Part shown: positions 42,621 through 51,795 of the stretch, in pieces
How positions within the stretch are numbered: the first letter of the stretch is position 1
Layout: the number at the start of each line of letters is the position of its first letter
Assembly (NCBI GenBank): GCA_039819165.1
Contig: JBCBSM010000001.1
Coordinates: 372,001 to 436,000 of the forward strand
Source of the DNA: Planctomycetota bacterium
GTDB taxonomy: Bacteria; Planctomycetota; Phycisphaerae; Phycisphaerales; UBA1924
DNA length: 64,000 nt
Reading direction: 5' to 3'
Program-made: the position numbers and the translations under genes
Notes under the pieces: model-generated
What the model saw: only the letters and a program-made list of their open reading frames with translations
What the model was told of the DNA's origin: nothing
Databases searched by the model: none

Positions 42621-44099
42621 CTACAGCCGCTCGGCCGCGAGGCTCGCCAGCGTCGAGCGCTCGCTGCGCTGCAGCGTGACGTGGCCGACGACGCCGAGGC
42701 CCTTCATCTTCTCGACGGCGTACGAGAGGCCGTTGGACGAGCTATCGAGGTACGGGTTGTCGATCTGGCCGATGTCGCCGGTGAGCACGAGCTTGGTGCC
42801 CTCGCCCACGCGGCTGGCGATGGTCTTGACCTCGTGCGGCGTGAGGTTCTGGGCCTCGTCGACGATCATGAACTGGTGGGGGATCGAGCGGCCTCGGATG
42901 TAGGTCAGCGGCTCGAGCACCAGCTTGCCGTCGGCGATCATCTTGTCGATCCGTTGCTCGTTGGTCTGGCTGTCGGCCTGCTGGCCGTGCGCCCCGCGGG
43001 TGCTCAGCAGGTACTCGAGGTTGTCGAAGATCGGCTGCATCCAGGCGAAGAGCTTCTCGTCCTTGTCGCCCGGCAGGTAGCCGATGTCGCGGCCCATGGG
43101 CATGATCGGGCGGGCGACCAGCAGCTTGTCGTAGCGGCCCTCCTGGAAGATCTTGGCCATGCCCGCCGCGAGCGCGAGCAGCGTCTTGCCGGTGCCGGCG
43201 CTGCCTAGCAGCGTGATCATCTGGATCTCGTCGTCCATCAGCAGGTCCAGGGCCATCGTCTGCTGCACGTTGCGGGCCATCAGCCCGAAGATGGGCTTGC
43301 GGGGCGGCGAGATGGGGATGCAGTGCTGCGTGTCGGCCAGCCGCCGAGCGAGGCCCGTGTGGTTCTCGTCCTGCTCGTTGCGGAGCAGCACGAACTGGTT
43401 GGGCCGGATCTCGGGCGCCGTTCGCATCTGCGTGGGGTCGCCCGTGTCGGCCTGCTCCGACATCGCGGCCAGTACGGGCTCGAGGTCGAGCATCCGCTCG
43501 TCGTAGAGCGCATCGATGAGGTCGCCCGCGACGTCCACCGACTCGAAGCCCGTGTACAGACGGTCGGCGTCCACCTTCTGGTTCTGGAAGTCCTCGGTCT
43601 GGATGCCCAGCGCATCGCTCTTGATGCGGGCGTTGAGGTCCTTGGAGACGAACACGACACGGTCGCCGCGGTCGTGGATATCCCAGGCGACGGCGATGAT
43701 GCGGTTGTCCTTGGTGTCCTCGCGTAGCGCGTAGGGCCGCGAGCCGTCGGTGATGGCGATGCGGATGCAGCCCGTGACGCCGTTGCCGGCCGTGGAGGCG
43801 GCCGCGCCCGCCTGCGGCGTTGCATCGCCCCAGCGGACGCCCTCGGTCAGGGTGCCCAGCGCCCGCAGGCGATCGAGCCGGCGGATGACCTCGCGGGCGT
43901 TGCGGCCGATGTCGTCTTCTTGCCGCTTGAGCTTGTCGAGCTCCTCGATCACCGCGAAGGGGATGACGACGTCGTTCTCCTGGAACACGAAGAGTGCGTT
44001 GGGGTTGTGCAGCAGCACGTTGGTGTCCAGCACGAACTGCTTGACGCCGACGGCGGTGTCGTCGGGCGTCATCGCGTGCTCCAGGCGTGTGGGTGGCAT
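42621..44099 (-). CDS. PIN-PhoH fusion protein (PhoH2/YlaK-like RNA helicase-nuclease)
   Basis: A 492-residue protein with an N-terminal PIN ribonuclease domain (VLDTNVLLHNPNALFVF, later DTKDNRIIAVAWDI and FVSKDLNARIKSDALG) and a C-terminal PhoH ATPase (Walker A GSAGTGKT, Walker B FMIVDEAQN, and LVLTGDIGQIDNPY). PIN-PhoH proteins unwind and cut RNA and are often toxin-like, yet are usually housekeeping when without an antitoxin; no antitoxin gene is evident here. ATG 44099 and ATG 44072 both have a GGAG six bases upstream, so the start is uncertain by nine residues. Confidence 0.9.
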   Translation of the reverse strand: MPPTRLEHAMTPDDTAVGVKQFVLDTNVLLHNPNALFVFQENDVVIPFAVIEELDKLKRQEDDIGRNAREVIRRLDRLRALGTLTEGVRWGDATPQAGAAASTAGNGVTGCIRIAITDGSRPYALREDTKDNRIIAVAWDIHDRGDRVVFVSKDLNARIKSDALGIQTEDFQNQKVDADRLYTGFESVDVAGDLIDALYDERMLDLEPVLAAMSEQADTGDPTQMRTAPEIRPNQFVLLRNEQDENHTGLARRLADTQHCIPISPPRKPIFGLMARNVQQTMALDLLMDDEIQMITLLGSAGTGKTLLALAAGMAKIFQEGRYDKLLVARPIMPMGRDIGYLPGDKDEKLFAWMQPIFDNLEYLLSTRGAHGQQADSQTNEQRIDKMIADGKLVLEPLTYIRGRSIPHQFMIVDEAQNLTPHEVKTIASRVGEGTKLVLTGDIGQIDNPYLDSSSNGLSYAVEKMKGLGVVGHVTLQRSERSTLASLAAERL

Positions 44100-44196
44100 G
44101 CCTCGCTCCAATCCCGCGGGTTGATCCCGCGTGCTCTCTCTTTCGCGAAGGTGCAGGGTTCGAGTTCGCGGTCTACGCGGGTCGGGCTCACCAGGC

Positions 44197-44676
44197 CTAC
44201 CAAGCCGACCAGCTGGCGACGACGAGCAGGACCGCCGACAGCGTGCACAGCACGAGCTTGAAGACCACCGCGACGACCCATCCCGCGCTGGCACCCGCGC
44301 CAACCTTGGCCGACGAGCGCCAGGTCTGCTCGGCGTTGGTCCGCTGCAGCAGCGTGGCGGCCAGGCCCGCGCCGAGCGCACCGCCGATGAGCGTGCCGAC
44401 GATCGGGACGACCAGGCTGCCGGTGATTGCGCCGACCAGCCCGCCCGCGAAGGCTCCGGCCATGGCTCGCCGCGTGCCGCCCGCCCGCTTGGCCCCCAGC
44501 ACGCCGGCGATCCAGTCCATCACGTCCGACGCCAGCGTGCTCAGCAGGATGAACGCGAAGGCGTACCAGCCCACCAGCGGCGCCCCCAGCGGCCACGCGC
44601 CAAGCCAAGAGCCCACGACGTTCACGAGCAACGCCGACAGCGTCAGCAGCCACAGGCCGGGGAGCCCGATCAGCAC
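44197..44676 (-). CDS. DUF456-like membrane protein, start uncertain
   Basis: A membrane protein of at least 159 residues with several hydrophobic Gly-rich helices (LVVPIVGTLIGGALGAGLAATLL, AGWVVAVVFKLVLCTLSAVLL) and the GLPGLWLLTLSALL start typical of DUF456. The frame is open upstream for 37 more codons, including another good helix (AAAILLTILAICAPLLVL), right back to the TGA of the preceding gene. No ATG, GTG or TTG lies in that extension except GTG 44676 itself. Either the true start is a rare codon, or the helix is lost. Function unknown. Confidence 0.65.
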   Translation of the reverse strand: MLIGLPGLWLLTLSALLVNVVGSWLGAWPLGAPLVGWYAFAFILLSTLASDVMDWIAGVLGAKRAGGTRRAMAGAFAGGLVGAITGSLVVPIVGTLIGGALGAGLAATLLQRTNAEQTWRSSAKVGAGASAGWVVAVVFKLVLCTLSAVLLVVASWSAW

Positions 44677-44787
44677 GAGCAGCGGGGCGCAGATCGCCAG
44701 GATGGTCAGCAGGATGGCGGCCGCGATCGAGATGCGGTGGCTCCGGATCGGCCAGCGGGTGCGGGGCCGGGTTGGGGGGTGCTCGCC

Positions 44788-45681
44788 TCAACCTTGCTGG
44801 GAACTCTCGGGTGCTGGTGTCGGGTCCTTTTCGTCGCCGGGATTCTCCGAGTCGTCCGCGGGCGGTGCGTCGTCGTCCTGGCCGCGATCGGGGAAGCGGA
44901 TTCGCTCGAGCTCCAGGATCCACTGCTCCACCGGCTCGTGCTTGTACAGGTCGACCTTGACCGACTGGCCGGCGTGGCTCGGGTGGTCCTTGGTGAGCTG
45001 CAGCTCGACGTAGAAGCGGTGCCACTTGCGCTTGTCGAACTCCTCGATGTGCTCGGGTGCGACATCGATGCCGCCGGGGAGGGTCAGCTTCTTGGCGTCG
45101 GCGTCCCACGCGTAGCGGGTGCCGACGGCCCGCGCAAGCCCGAAGAAGCACACCGCCGCGCCGCCGACGCCGATCAGGAAGATCGGCCACTGAACCGCGA
45201 AGTCGAATTCGCTCTTGCGCTTTGGTGCGCGGCTGCGGTCGACGCCCTGCCATTCCGCGGCGAGTTCGTCGTAGCGGTCGTAGGGCGAGCCGATCTCGCC
45301 CTCGTCGGGGTTCTCGCGCGGGTAGGTCGTGTACGCGGCGTCGAGCGTGTAGGCGATGCTCACGGCGTCCAGCCAGTTGCCGCGGTGGTCGCCCAGGTCC
45401 TCGGGGTTGCGGTTGTAGCCCGGCTGGCCCAGCTCATCGAGCGTCTGCTGCGGGTCGGGCACGCTGGCGATGCCGAGGTTCACGCCGGCACCCGATCCCG
45501 GATCGTTCAGGAAGTCGAGGTACCGCCATTCCATGTACTGGGCGAAGCCGCGGGCCCGCTCGGGGTAGATCCAGAACAGGTCCAGCAGGCCCCAGAGCCC
45601 GATGCCCAGGGCCACCAGGCCGATGAGCGTCTGTTTGATCCAGTACCTCGGGCTGAGCCGCGCCGATTGGGTCTCCGCCAT
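44788..45681 (-). CDS. Predicted membrane protein of unknown function
   Basis: A 297-residue protein with an N-terminal helix (TLIGLVALGIGLWGLLDLFWIYP), a long extracytoplasmic loop, a second helix near 170-190 (FAVQWPIFLIGVGGAAVCFFGLA) and a hydrophilic C-terminal part ending in an acidic tail (DDDAPPADDSENPGDEKDP). I see no known family. ATG 45681 has GGAGG five bases upstream. Its stop is in the same frame as the DUF456-like gene that follows. The small upstream gene ends 21 bases before its start. Confidence 0.7.
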   Translation of the reverse strand: MAETQSARLSPRYWIKQTLIGLVALGIGLWGLLDLFWIYPERARGFAQYMEWRYLDFLNDPGSGAGVNLGIASVPDPQQTLDELGQPGYNRNPEDLGDHRGNWLDAVSIAYTLDAAYTTYPRENPDEGEIGSPYDRYDELAAEWQGVDRSRAPKRKSEFDFAVQWPIFLIGVGGAAVCFFGLARAVGTRYAWDADAKKLTLPGGIDVAPEHIEEFDKRKWHRFYVELQLTKDHPSHAGQSVKVDLYKHEPVEQWILELERIRFPDRGQDDDAPPADDSENPGDEKDPTPAPESSQQG

Positions 45682-45702
45682 GTCGCCTCCGTGTGCGTGC
45701 AC

Positions 45703-45954
45703 TCACCGATCGGCCGGATCCGCGTCGCGGTCCATCGCGCGGAAGGTATCGTGCCACCACTGGTCGGCCCAGGCCCGGCCCAGCGGTGTGCCGGTGAGCC
45801 GCTCAAATCCACCCGCGTCCACCCGGATGGCCGGGATGACCGGATAGGGCCGCCGCCGGCGGATGGCCCGGTTGAGCCACCGCTCGTGCGTCCTGCGAAA
45901 GGCCTCCGCGAGGGACGCCGGGCGATTCCGTCTCGGCAAGGGGTTCGGGTGCAT
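45703..45954 (-). CDS. Small conserved-looking hypothetical protein
   Basis: An 83-residue, Arg/Trp-rich protein (AFRRTHERWLNRAIRRRRPY, then FERLTGTPLGRAWADQWWHDTF). The base composition and third-codon pattern look like the rest of the operon, and it lies 21 bases before the membrane protein start on the same strand. No family or signal is recognised, and chance cannot be excluded. Confidence 0.45.
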   Translation of the reverse strand: MHPNPLPRRNRPASLAEAFRRTHERWLNRAIRRRRPYPVIPAIRVDAGGFERLTGTPLGRAWADQWWHDTFRAMDRDADPADR

Positions 45955-46037
45955 GCGTCGCTATTCTACCGGCTTCTCCAATCACCCCAGATCGCATTCC
46001 AGGGGTCATGCGGGGCCTCCAGGATCCATCGGCACGG

Positions 46038-46067
46038 TTCCCGGGCCTTCCGCAGCAATCCCGGGAA
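46038..46067 (-). terminator. Candidate terminator after the carotenoid-type operon
   Basis: TTCCCGGG (46038-46045) and CCCGGGAA (46060-46067) form an eight-base-pair stem with a 14-base loop, 26 bases past the glycosyltransferase stop on the minus strand. No T tract follows. Confidence 0.45.
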
Positions 46068-46092
46068 GCGGCGTGGCGCTCCCGGCTGCGAC

Positions 46093-47283
46093 TCAGGCGC
46101 CGGCGACCCGCCCCCGCCAGGATCGCGTGCCCGTGGCGTGCCGCCGCAAGCTGTCCCACTGGACGGCGGTCATCGCCAGCACGCCGAGTGGATGGAGCAC
46201 CGCCGTCGCCAGCGGCAGGCGGAAGCGGGCGGCGAGCAGCAGCCGCTGGAGCACCTGCAACGCGATCGCCACGCCGGCGAGCACGAGGCCCGGGGATGGA
46301 TCGGCCCACTGGCCCCGGATCACGCCCGCCAGCCCGACGAGCCATGGCAGCGCATGGCCCAGGAGGTGCATGACGGTGAGCGCGACAAGCAGGCCGAGCG
46401 AGCCGAGCCCCTCGAAGGCGTTCTTGGCGAATCCGCGCCAGGTGGCCGTCCAGCCCGCGTACATGCGGACGCTGGCCAGGTCCGTGCCGTCGAAGAGATC
46501 CGTTCGGTAGCCAGCGCGTCGCGCCGCCCGGGGCATCATGACGCCGTCGTGCATGGTGTCCTTGAAGGCCGTGTGCCCGCCGAGGGCGTCGTAGCAGCCC
46601 CGCGAGACCAGCAGGAACTGGCCGCACGCCGCCGACGCCGCGGGGTCGGTCGTGCCCCGCATGCGGAACATCGGGAGGTAGGCAAACAGCACGAAGAAGA
46701 TCATGGGCACGAGCAGCGCTTCTCCCAGGCTCGCGGTGATCTGCCGGGGGAAGGTCGACACCAGCCCGAGCGGCGCCTCGGGCTCGCGGCCGCCGGGGCC
46801 CTTCGCGTCGTCGAGCGCTCGCCACGCGGCCAGCGCGCGGCGGATGCAATCCGGCTCGAAGCGGACGTCGGCATCGGTGAACAGCAGCATCGAGCCGCGC
46901 GCCTCGGCGGCACACCGCCAGCACGCGTGCTGCTTGCCGTTCCAGCCCTCGGGGAGCGGCACGGCCGCCAGCGGCCGCACGCGGTGATCCTCGGCGGCCA
47001 GCCGTTCCAGGATGCGCGGCGTGTCGTCGTCGCTCTGGTCGTCGTAGACCAGCACCTCGATCCGCTCGACGTCGCCCGCCAGCAGCGAGCGGACGCAGGC
47101 CTCGATGTTGGCCTCCTCGTTCCGGGCGGGCACGCACACGCTCACCAAGGGAGCGTCGCTGTCGGATTCGGGGGACGTCGCGTCCGCCGGCGAGGGGCAA
47201 TACAGCCGCAGGTTGGCCAACGTCAGCGCTAGCGCGCCCACGCTCAGCAGCACCGCGAGGCCCATGGCTACCACGAGGATCAT
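46093..47283 (-). CDS. Family 2 glycosyltransferase, carotenoid (CrtQ/CruC)-like
   Basis: A 396-residue membrane glycosyltransferase. Residues 40-190 are the GT-A catalytic domain: VSVCVPARNEEANIEACVRSL, VLVYDDQSDDD, GWNGKQHACWRCA and the metal-binding DAD in LLFTDADVRF. Hydrophobic helices lie at the N-terminus (VVAMGLAVLLSVGALALTL) and C-terminal half. The GWNGKxHA segment resembles carotenoid glycosyltransferases such as CrtQ. The desaturase upstream supports a role in sugar addition to a carotenoid, but hopanoid-related HpnB-type proteins are similar. The start overlaps the acyltransferase stop. Confidence 0.75.
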   Translation of the reverse strand: MILVVAMGLAVLLSVGALALTLANLRLYCPSPADATSPESDSDAPLVSVCVPARNEEANIEACVRSLLAGDVERIEVLVYDDQSDDDTPRILERLAAEDHRVRPLAAVPLPEGWNGKQHACWRCAAEARGSMLLFTDADVRFEPDCIRRALAAWRALDDAKGPGGREPEAPLGLVSTFPRQITASLGEALLVPMIFFVLFAYLPMFRMRGTTDPAASAACGQFLLVSRGCYDALGGHTAFKDTMHDGVMMPRAARRAGYRTDLFDGTDLASVRMYAGWTATWRGFAKNAFEGLGSLGLLVALTVMHLLGHALPWLVGLAGVIRGQWADPSPGLVLAGVAIALQVLQRLLLAARFRLPLATAVLHPLGVLAMTAVQWDSLRRHATGTRSWRGRVAGA

Positions 47284-48095
47284 GGTGCCACCTCGGCGGC
47301 GTCGCGGCGGTCCCGGACGCGGGCCTCCTTGCCGATGGCGCGGAGGTAGAGGTCGTACACGGGGTGCATGCCCGCGTCGCCGCGGCCGACGATAGTCTCG
47401 AAGGCCGACGCATCGCGGGCGATGGAGCGTTCGGCCAGATCGCCGGCGGCCGCGCGCAGCGCATCGGTCATGGCCCGTTGCCACTCGCCGGTAGACGGCC
47501 GCATCGGTGCGGGGCACGGCCTCGCGAGCGTGAGCAACTCGGGCGTTCGTTCCCCCCAGAACACCAGCTCGATCGCGACGCAGGCCACCCGCGGCGGCAT
47601 GCCCTCTCGCCCGAGCCGCGCGGCGATCGCCGCCGCCCCCGGCCGCAGCTCGATCGGCTCGCGAACATCGGTGAAGCCGCCCTGCGGCGTGAGCCAGAAC
47701 GACGGGTTGGGCAGCTGTGCGCACTCGTCGGCGGCATAGCGGACCATGTCGCGGAAGGCCGCCGGGTCGTCGGGATCCACGCCAAAGAGCCCCAGCCGCC
47801 GCATGAACTCGAAGCGTTCGAGCATGGCGCGGTCCATCGGCGCGATGACCTGCCGCCGCGGGGCGAAGCGATCGACGAGCACGACGGAGATGATCGGGTC
47901 CCACCAGCTGGAGTGGGTGAGCAGCACCATCGTGGGGCCGTCGTGGGTATCGAGGTTGCGCAGCACGTCGGCGCCGGCGCGGTCGATCCGCATCGCGTTG
48001 AAGGACTTGCGGATGAGCCTCCGCGTGTACCAGCGGAACAGCCGGCACATCCACTCGCGCCGCTGGTGGGGGACGATTGTGGGCGGGACGTTCAC
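47280..48095 (-). CDS. Lysophospholipid acyltransferase-like (PlsC family)
   Basis: An acyltransferase of about 271 residues. The catalytic motif HSSWWD (HX4D) appears in LLTHSSWWDPIISVV (about 60-75), followed by an acceptor loop with LTPQGGF. In a carotenoid-type cluster it may add a fatty acid to a glycosylated carotenoid, as CrtO does in staphyloxanthin synthesis; that is inference. GTG 48095 is the best start, eight bases after the desaturase stop. The stop overlaps the glycosyltransferase start. Confidence 0.7.
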   Translation of the reverse strand: MNVPPTIVPHQRREWMCRLFRWYTRRLIRKSFNAMRIDRAGADVLRNLDTHDGPTMVLLTHSSWWDPIISVVLVDRFAPRRQVIAPMDRAMLERFEFMRRLGLFGVDPDDPAAFRDMVRYAADECAQLPNPSFWLTPQGGFTDVREPIELRPGAAAIAARLGREGMPPRVACVAIELVFWGERTPELLTLARPCPAPMRPSTGEWQRAMTDALRAAAGDLAERSIARDASAFETIVGRGDAGMHPVYDLYLRAIGKEARVRDRRDAAEVAP

Positions 48096-48102
48096 GGGTG
48101 GG

Positions 48103-49758
48103 CTAGGCCGCCGGCTCGGCGGCGCGGGCCGTCTTCTCCTTCGCGGCGTGATCGATGCCCGCATCCTCGAGCGCCGCCCACGCCGCGGTGACGCCGCTCA
48201 TCAGCACCATGGGAACGCCGGGCCCGGGGTTGACGCTGCCGCCGGCGAGATACAGCCCCTTCGCCACGCGGGAGCGGTTGCGGGGCTTGAAGCCCCCCTT
48301 CAGCCGGCCATGCGACGCCAGCCCGTAGATCGCGCCGCCCTCGGCGTTGTACATGCGGTCGATCTGCGGCGGCGTGAGGTACCGCTCGACGGCGATGTGC
48401 TCCTCGATGTCCTCCATGCCATGCTGCTTGAGCTTGTCGAGCACGACGGGGCGGTACTCGGTGAGCGTCGGGCCCGGCGAGCCGTCCCGCTCCAGCCAGC
48501 GATGTTCGTCGCGGAGGGCGGCCGTATGGATGAGGATGTAGAGGGCCTCGCCGCCCTCGGGGGCCTGGTCGGCGTCGGTCCGAGAGGGCGCGGCGATGTA
48601 CAGCGTCGGGTCCCGGGCCGGCACGCCCCGCTCGTAGATGTCCGCGAATTCGTTGCGGCTATCGCGGGAGAACAAGAAGTTGTGGTGGGCCAGGTGCTCG
48701 TACTGCCGACGCAGCCCGAGGTACAGCACCAGTCCGCTGCACGCCGGCTGGTACGAGCCGCCCACGCGTCCGAGTTCGCCCGACGCGCCGGGCACGCCCT
48801 TCAGCAGGTCGCGGTTCGTCCGCTGCACGTCGCAGTTGGAGACCACCGCGTCGGCGGCGATCTCGCGGCCGTCGTCGAGCCGTACGCCGACGGTACGGTC
48901 GCCCTCGACCAGGATCTCGCTCACGCGGCGGCCCGCGACGCGCTCGACGCCCAGCTCCTCCGCAATCCGCTCCAGCGAGCGGGCGACCTGCCGCGTGCCG
49001 CCCATGGGGTACCAGCAGCCGTGGTCGAGCTGGGCCGAGGCGATGAGGCTCAGCACCGCGGGCGCTAGGAACGGGCTCGATCCGACGTACTGCAGGAAGT
49101 GCTCGCACACCTGCCGCACGTGCGGCTCGGGGATCATCTTCTCGATCGTTGCGCCGACGGTGGAGTGCAGCCGCATGCCCAGCGCGTCCATGCCCACGCC
49201 GGGGTCGGTGGGGGGCTTGCGGAGCAGGTCGCCGATGCCGCCGAGGTCCTTGTAGAAGAAGACCTTCTCGCTCAGGCGGTACATCTTGCGGCTGAACTCG
49301 TAGAATCGCAGGAATCCATCGCCCGGTCGGACGTCGGGGAACTGTGCGTCCAGCTCGCGCGCGAACACCCTCGGGTCGCGCCGCAGGTTGATCGTGACGC
49401 CGTCGTCGAAGAAGCACCGCCACTGCGGGTCGAGGTCGATCAGGTCGATGTAGTCGGCCGGATCGCGCCCGGTCCGCTCGATGATGCCCTTGAGCACCTG
49501 GGGCAGCGTGATGATCGTGGGGCCCATATCGAACTTGAAGCCGTCGGCCTCGAGCACGTTCATCTTGCCGCCGACGTGGGGGTTGGGATCGACGACGACG
49601 ACGCGGACGCCGGTGCGGGCGATCTCGACCGCCGCCGCAAGCCCGGCCAATCCGCCGCCGACGACCACTACTCCGTCGCGATCCAGGCCCCGTCCATGGC
49701 CGCCGCCGCGGGCATTGTCGCGGCTGGTTCCGTTGCTCGTTTCGCTCGCTGAGATCAC
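48103..49758 (-). CDS. Phytoene/diapophytoene desaturase-like FAD oxidoreductase
   Basis: A 551-residue FAD enzyme of the CrtI/CrtN family, which desaturates or oxidises carotenoid precursors. The dinucleotide-binding motif is VVVVGGGLAGLAAAVEIA (about 30-47), followed by DPNPHVGGKMNVLEADGFKF. The C-terminal signature is YLAGGSVNPGPGVPMVLMSG. The N-terminal 27 residues are hydrophilic. A GTG start at 49758 is proposed, as no ATG precedes the FAD loop. Planctomycetes are known for C30 carotenoids, so this could be a CrtN/CrtP type; the substrate is not determined by sequence. It is first in a three-gene set with the acyltransferase and glycosyltransferase. Confidence 0.8.
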   Translation of the reverse strand: MISASETSNGTSRDNARGGGHGRGLDRDGVVVVGGGLAGLAAAVEIARTGVRVVVVDPNPHVGGKMNVLEADGFKFDMGPTIITLPQVLKGIIERTGRDPADYIDLIDLDPQWRCFFDDGVTINLRRDPRVFARELDAQFPDVRPGDGFLRFYEFSRKMYRLSEKVFFYKDLGGIGDLLRKPPTDPGVGMDALGMRLHSTVGATIEKMIPEPHVRQVCEHFLQYVGSSPFLAPAVLSLIASAQLDHGCWYPMGGTRQVARSLERIAEELGVERVAGRRVSEILVEGDRTVGVRLDDGREIAADAVVSNCDVQRTNRDLLKGVPGASGELGRVGGSYQPACSGLVLYLGLRRQYEHLAHHNFLFSRDSRNEFADIYERGVPARDPTLYIAAPSRTDADQAPEGGEALYILIHTAALRDEHRWLERDGSPGPTLTEYRPVVLDKLKQHGMEDIEEHIAVERYLTPPQIDRMYNAEGGAIYGLASHGRLKGGFKPRNRSRVAKGLYLAGGSVNPGPGVPMVLMSGVTAAWAALEDAGIDHAAKEKTARAAEPAA

Positions 49759-49829
49759 GCCCGCCGCTCCGTGTTGCCTTCGAAGTTGGCGGCCCTCGGA
49801 GCCGCCCGAGCAGGATATACCGGGCGGGG

Positions 49830-51704
49830 CTAGGGCGCGACCCCCTGCGGCGGGGTCAGGTCCATTCCCGGCAGCGGGAGGAGGTTCCCATCCCGGCCGA
49901 CGCGGAGCTGCCCGGTCGTCAGCAGGTAGGCCAAGATGGCGTTGCGGAGGTCGGCCTCGGCGGCCGTGCGTGCGTTGCGGGCATCTAGCAGCTCGGCCTG
50001 GGTGTCGACCAGCTCCTGGGGCGTGACCTCGTCCTCCTTGATGAGTTGCTCCTCGAAGCGCAGCTCGTTGATCTCGACCTGCCGCTCGGCCAGGATGAGC
50101 TGGAAGCGGGCGACCTCGATGCTCCGCAGGGCCGACCGGGACGCCACGACGATGCTGTCGCGGAATTCCTCGAAGTCGCGGATCTCCCGCTCCAGGGCGA
50201 TCTGGCTCGAACGCACGGCGAGCCGCTCGATGCGGCGATCCAGCGGCAGGCTGAATCGAAAGCCCGCGGAGTAGCCGAAGTCGTCGGGGTCGAACGCGAG
50301 CCCGCCCTCGCGGACGTCGGGGTCGGTCGGGAGGCTGGCCTGTCCGAAGAAATCGAAGTCCGGCAGCACCTCGTTGCGAGCGTTGTACACCGCGCGGCGG
50401 GCATCGAGCACCTCGTCCCGCTCGGTCTGCAGGTCGAGGCGGTACAGCAGCGCGGCGGCGGCGGCCTCGGTCGGCGTTGCGACCGGGTCGTTGAGCTCCA
50501 GCTCAAGCGGCGCTAGCACCACCGGCGTGCGGGGATCGAGCCCGAGCAGGATCTTGAAGCTGTCCAGCGACAGGATGAACGACTCGAGCGTGCCCTGCAG
50601 CGAATTGTTGGCCGCCAGCACGCTGCTTCGCGTGATGTTCAGCTCGAAGAGCGCGATCTCGCCGGCCTCCTGCCGCGCCTGCTGCCGCTCGAGCGTCCGA
50701 CGCAGGTTCCGCAGCTGCTCGGAGAGGTTGCGGATTGCCGACGCGTCCTGCAGCAGCGAGAAGTAGGTCGACGCAACGGTGACGAGGAACTCCCGCCGGA
50801 AGCGTTCGAAGTCCCGGGCGGCGTAGACCAGGTCGCGTTCGGCCTGGATGAGGTCCTCGCGGGCGACGGAGCCGGCGCCGCGGAACAGCGGGATGTTCGC
50901 ATCCAGCACCAGCTCCGAGGACTGCACGTACTGCCCGCTCACCTCGTTGCGGAGCTGCTCGGTGGCGCTCACGATCCAGCTCGCGGCGATGTCGCCACCG
51001 TTGGGCAGCAGCTGCGTCACGCGGAGCTCGTTCATGAGGTCGATGACGCCATCCAGCTGGCCGTCGTCGGCCCCGCCGCTGAAGGTCGCCATCGTGTCAT
51101 TGAAGAAGCGGGGCGACCACAGGTGCCGCTCGGACAGCAGCGCGATCGCCGCGAGCAGGTAGTCCTCCTGGGCGAACAGGAAGTCGCGACCCGTGATCTG
51201 CGCCTGCCGGAGCGCCGTCGGCAGGTCCAGCCGCATCACGTCGCTCGGGATGTCGAGGTCCGGGCGTTCTTCTCCCTCCACGCCCTCGTCGTAGCCGTAG
51301 CCCACCAGGCCGGTGTCGATGCCCAGGGCCTCGCCGAAGAACTGCTGCAGGCGGCCCTCGACCGATGCGGCCTCGAGGCGAGCGGCCTCGGCCTGCACGT
51401 AGCGGAGCTGCTCGGCGTCGGGGTTGTTCGTCGGGGGCGACTTGTCCAGCTGGAGATCGCGGTCCAGCTTCGAGACGCCCTCGGTCCGGTAGCGGCGCTC
51501 GGCGGGCGCCGCATCGGTGCCGAGCAGCATCGATTGATCGAGCGTGAGCGCATCGATGCGTCGATTGATGCGATCCTCGACGCGGCGGTCGTAGCCGCCC
51601 AGTCCGCCACACGCGGGCAGCCAGGCCAGCGCAGCGACCGGGGTCACCAGGAGCGCGAGGCGTCGGCCGCGGGCCCGGGCATCGAGGAGGAGCGGGCAAG
51701 ACAT
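49830..51704 (-). CDS. TolC-family outer-membrane efflux lipoprotein
   Basis: A 624-residue protein with a signal and a lipobox-like LAWLPAC (Cys32). Two long helical repeats follow that match the outer-membrane efflux domain (ALRQAQITGRDFLFAQEDYL; ELNITRSSVLAANNSLQG; LIKEDEVTPQELVDTQAELL). Trimeric TolC-like proteins form the exit duct for export systems. No inner-membrane or periplasmic partner (MacAB, RND, HlyBD type) lies nearby, so the exporter is unknown. The ATG at 51704 gives a clean signal; the frame extends 40 codons further upstream. It is divergent from the GH35-like gene. Confidence 0.85.
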   Translation of the reverse strand: MSCPLLLDARARGRRLALLVTPVAALAWLPACGGLGGYDRRVEDRINRRIDALTLDQSMLLGTDAAPAERRYRTEGVSKLDRDLQLDKSPPTNNPDAEQLRYVQAEAARLEAASVEGRLQQFFGEALGIDTGLVGYGYDEGVEGEERPDLDIPSDVMRLDLPTALRQAQITGRDFLFAQEDYLLAAIALLSERHLWSPRFFNDTMATFSGGADDGQLDGVIDLMNELRVTQLLPNGGDIAASWIVSATEQLRNEVSGQYVQSSELVLDANIPLFRGAGSVAREDLIQAERDLVYAARDFERFRREFLVTVASTYFSLLQDASAIRNLSEQLRNLRRTLERQQARQEAGEIALFELNITRSSVLAANNSLQGTLESFILSLDSFKILLGLDPRTPVVLAPLELELNDPVATPTEAAAAALLYRLDLQTERDEVLDARRAVYNARNEVLPDFDFFGQASLPTDPDVREGGLAFDPDDFGYSAGFRFSLPLDRRIERLAVRSSQIALEREIRDFEEFRDSIVVASRSALRSIEVARFQLILAERQVEINELRFEEQLIKEDEVTPQELVDTQAELLDARNARTAAEADLRNAILAYLLTTGQLRVGRDGNLLPLPGMDLTPPQGVAP

Positions 51705-51795
51705 GGGCGGCGATGGTACGTCGCGCGCCGCCCGAGGTTGCATCCGTTGCGACCATCGCGCAGCGTTGCGAGCGTGTTGCAGGATCGCCGCAAGG

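Noticed and set aside
45864-46510. Rightward frame that could be read as an unknown gene in the gap between 45954 and 46093
   Set aside because: It runs over the glycosyltransferase coding strand on the other side and has no ribosome site or domain.
44131-47232. A 1033-codon rightward frame over the DUF456, membrane protein and glycosyltransferase region
   Set aside because: It crosses several genes with clear motifs on the other strand and is a chance frame of GC-rich DNA.
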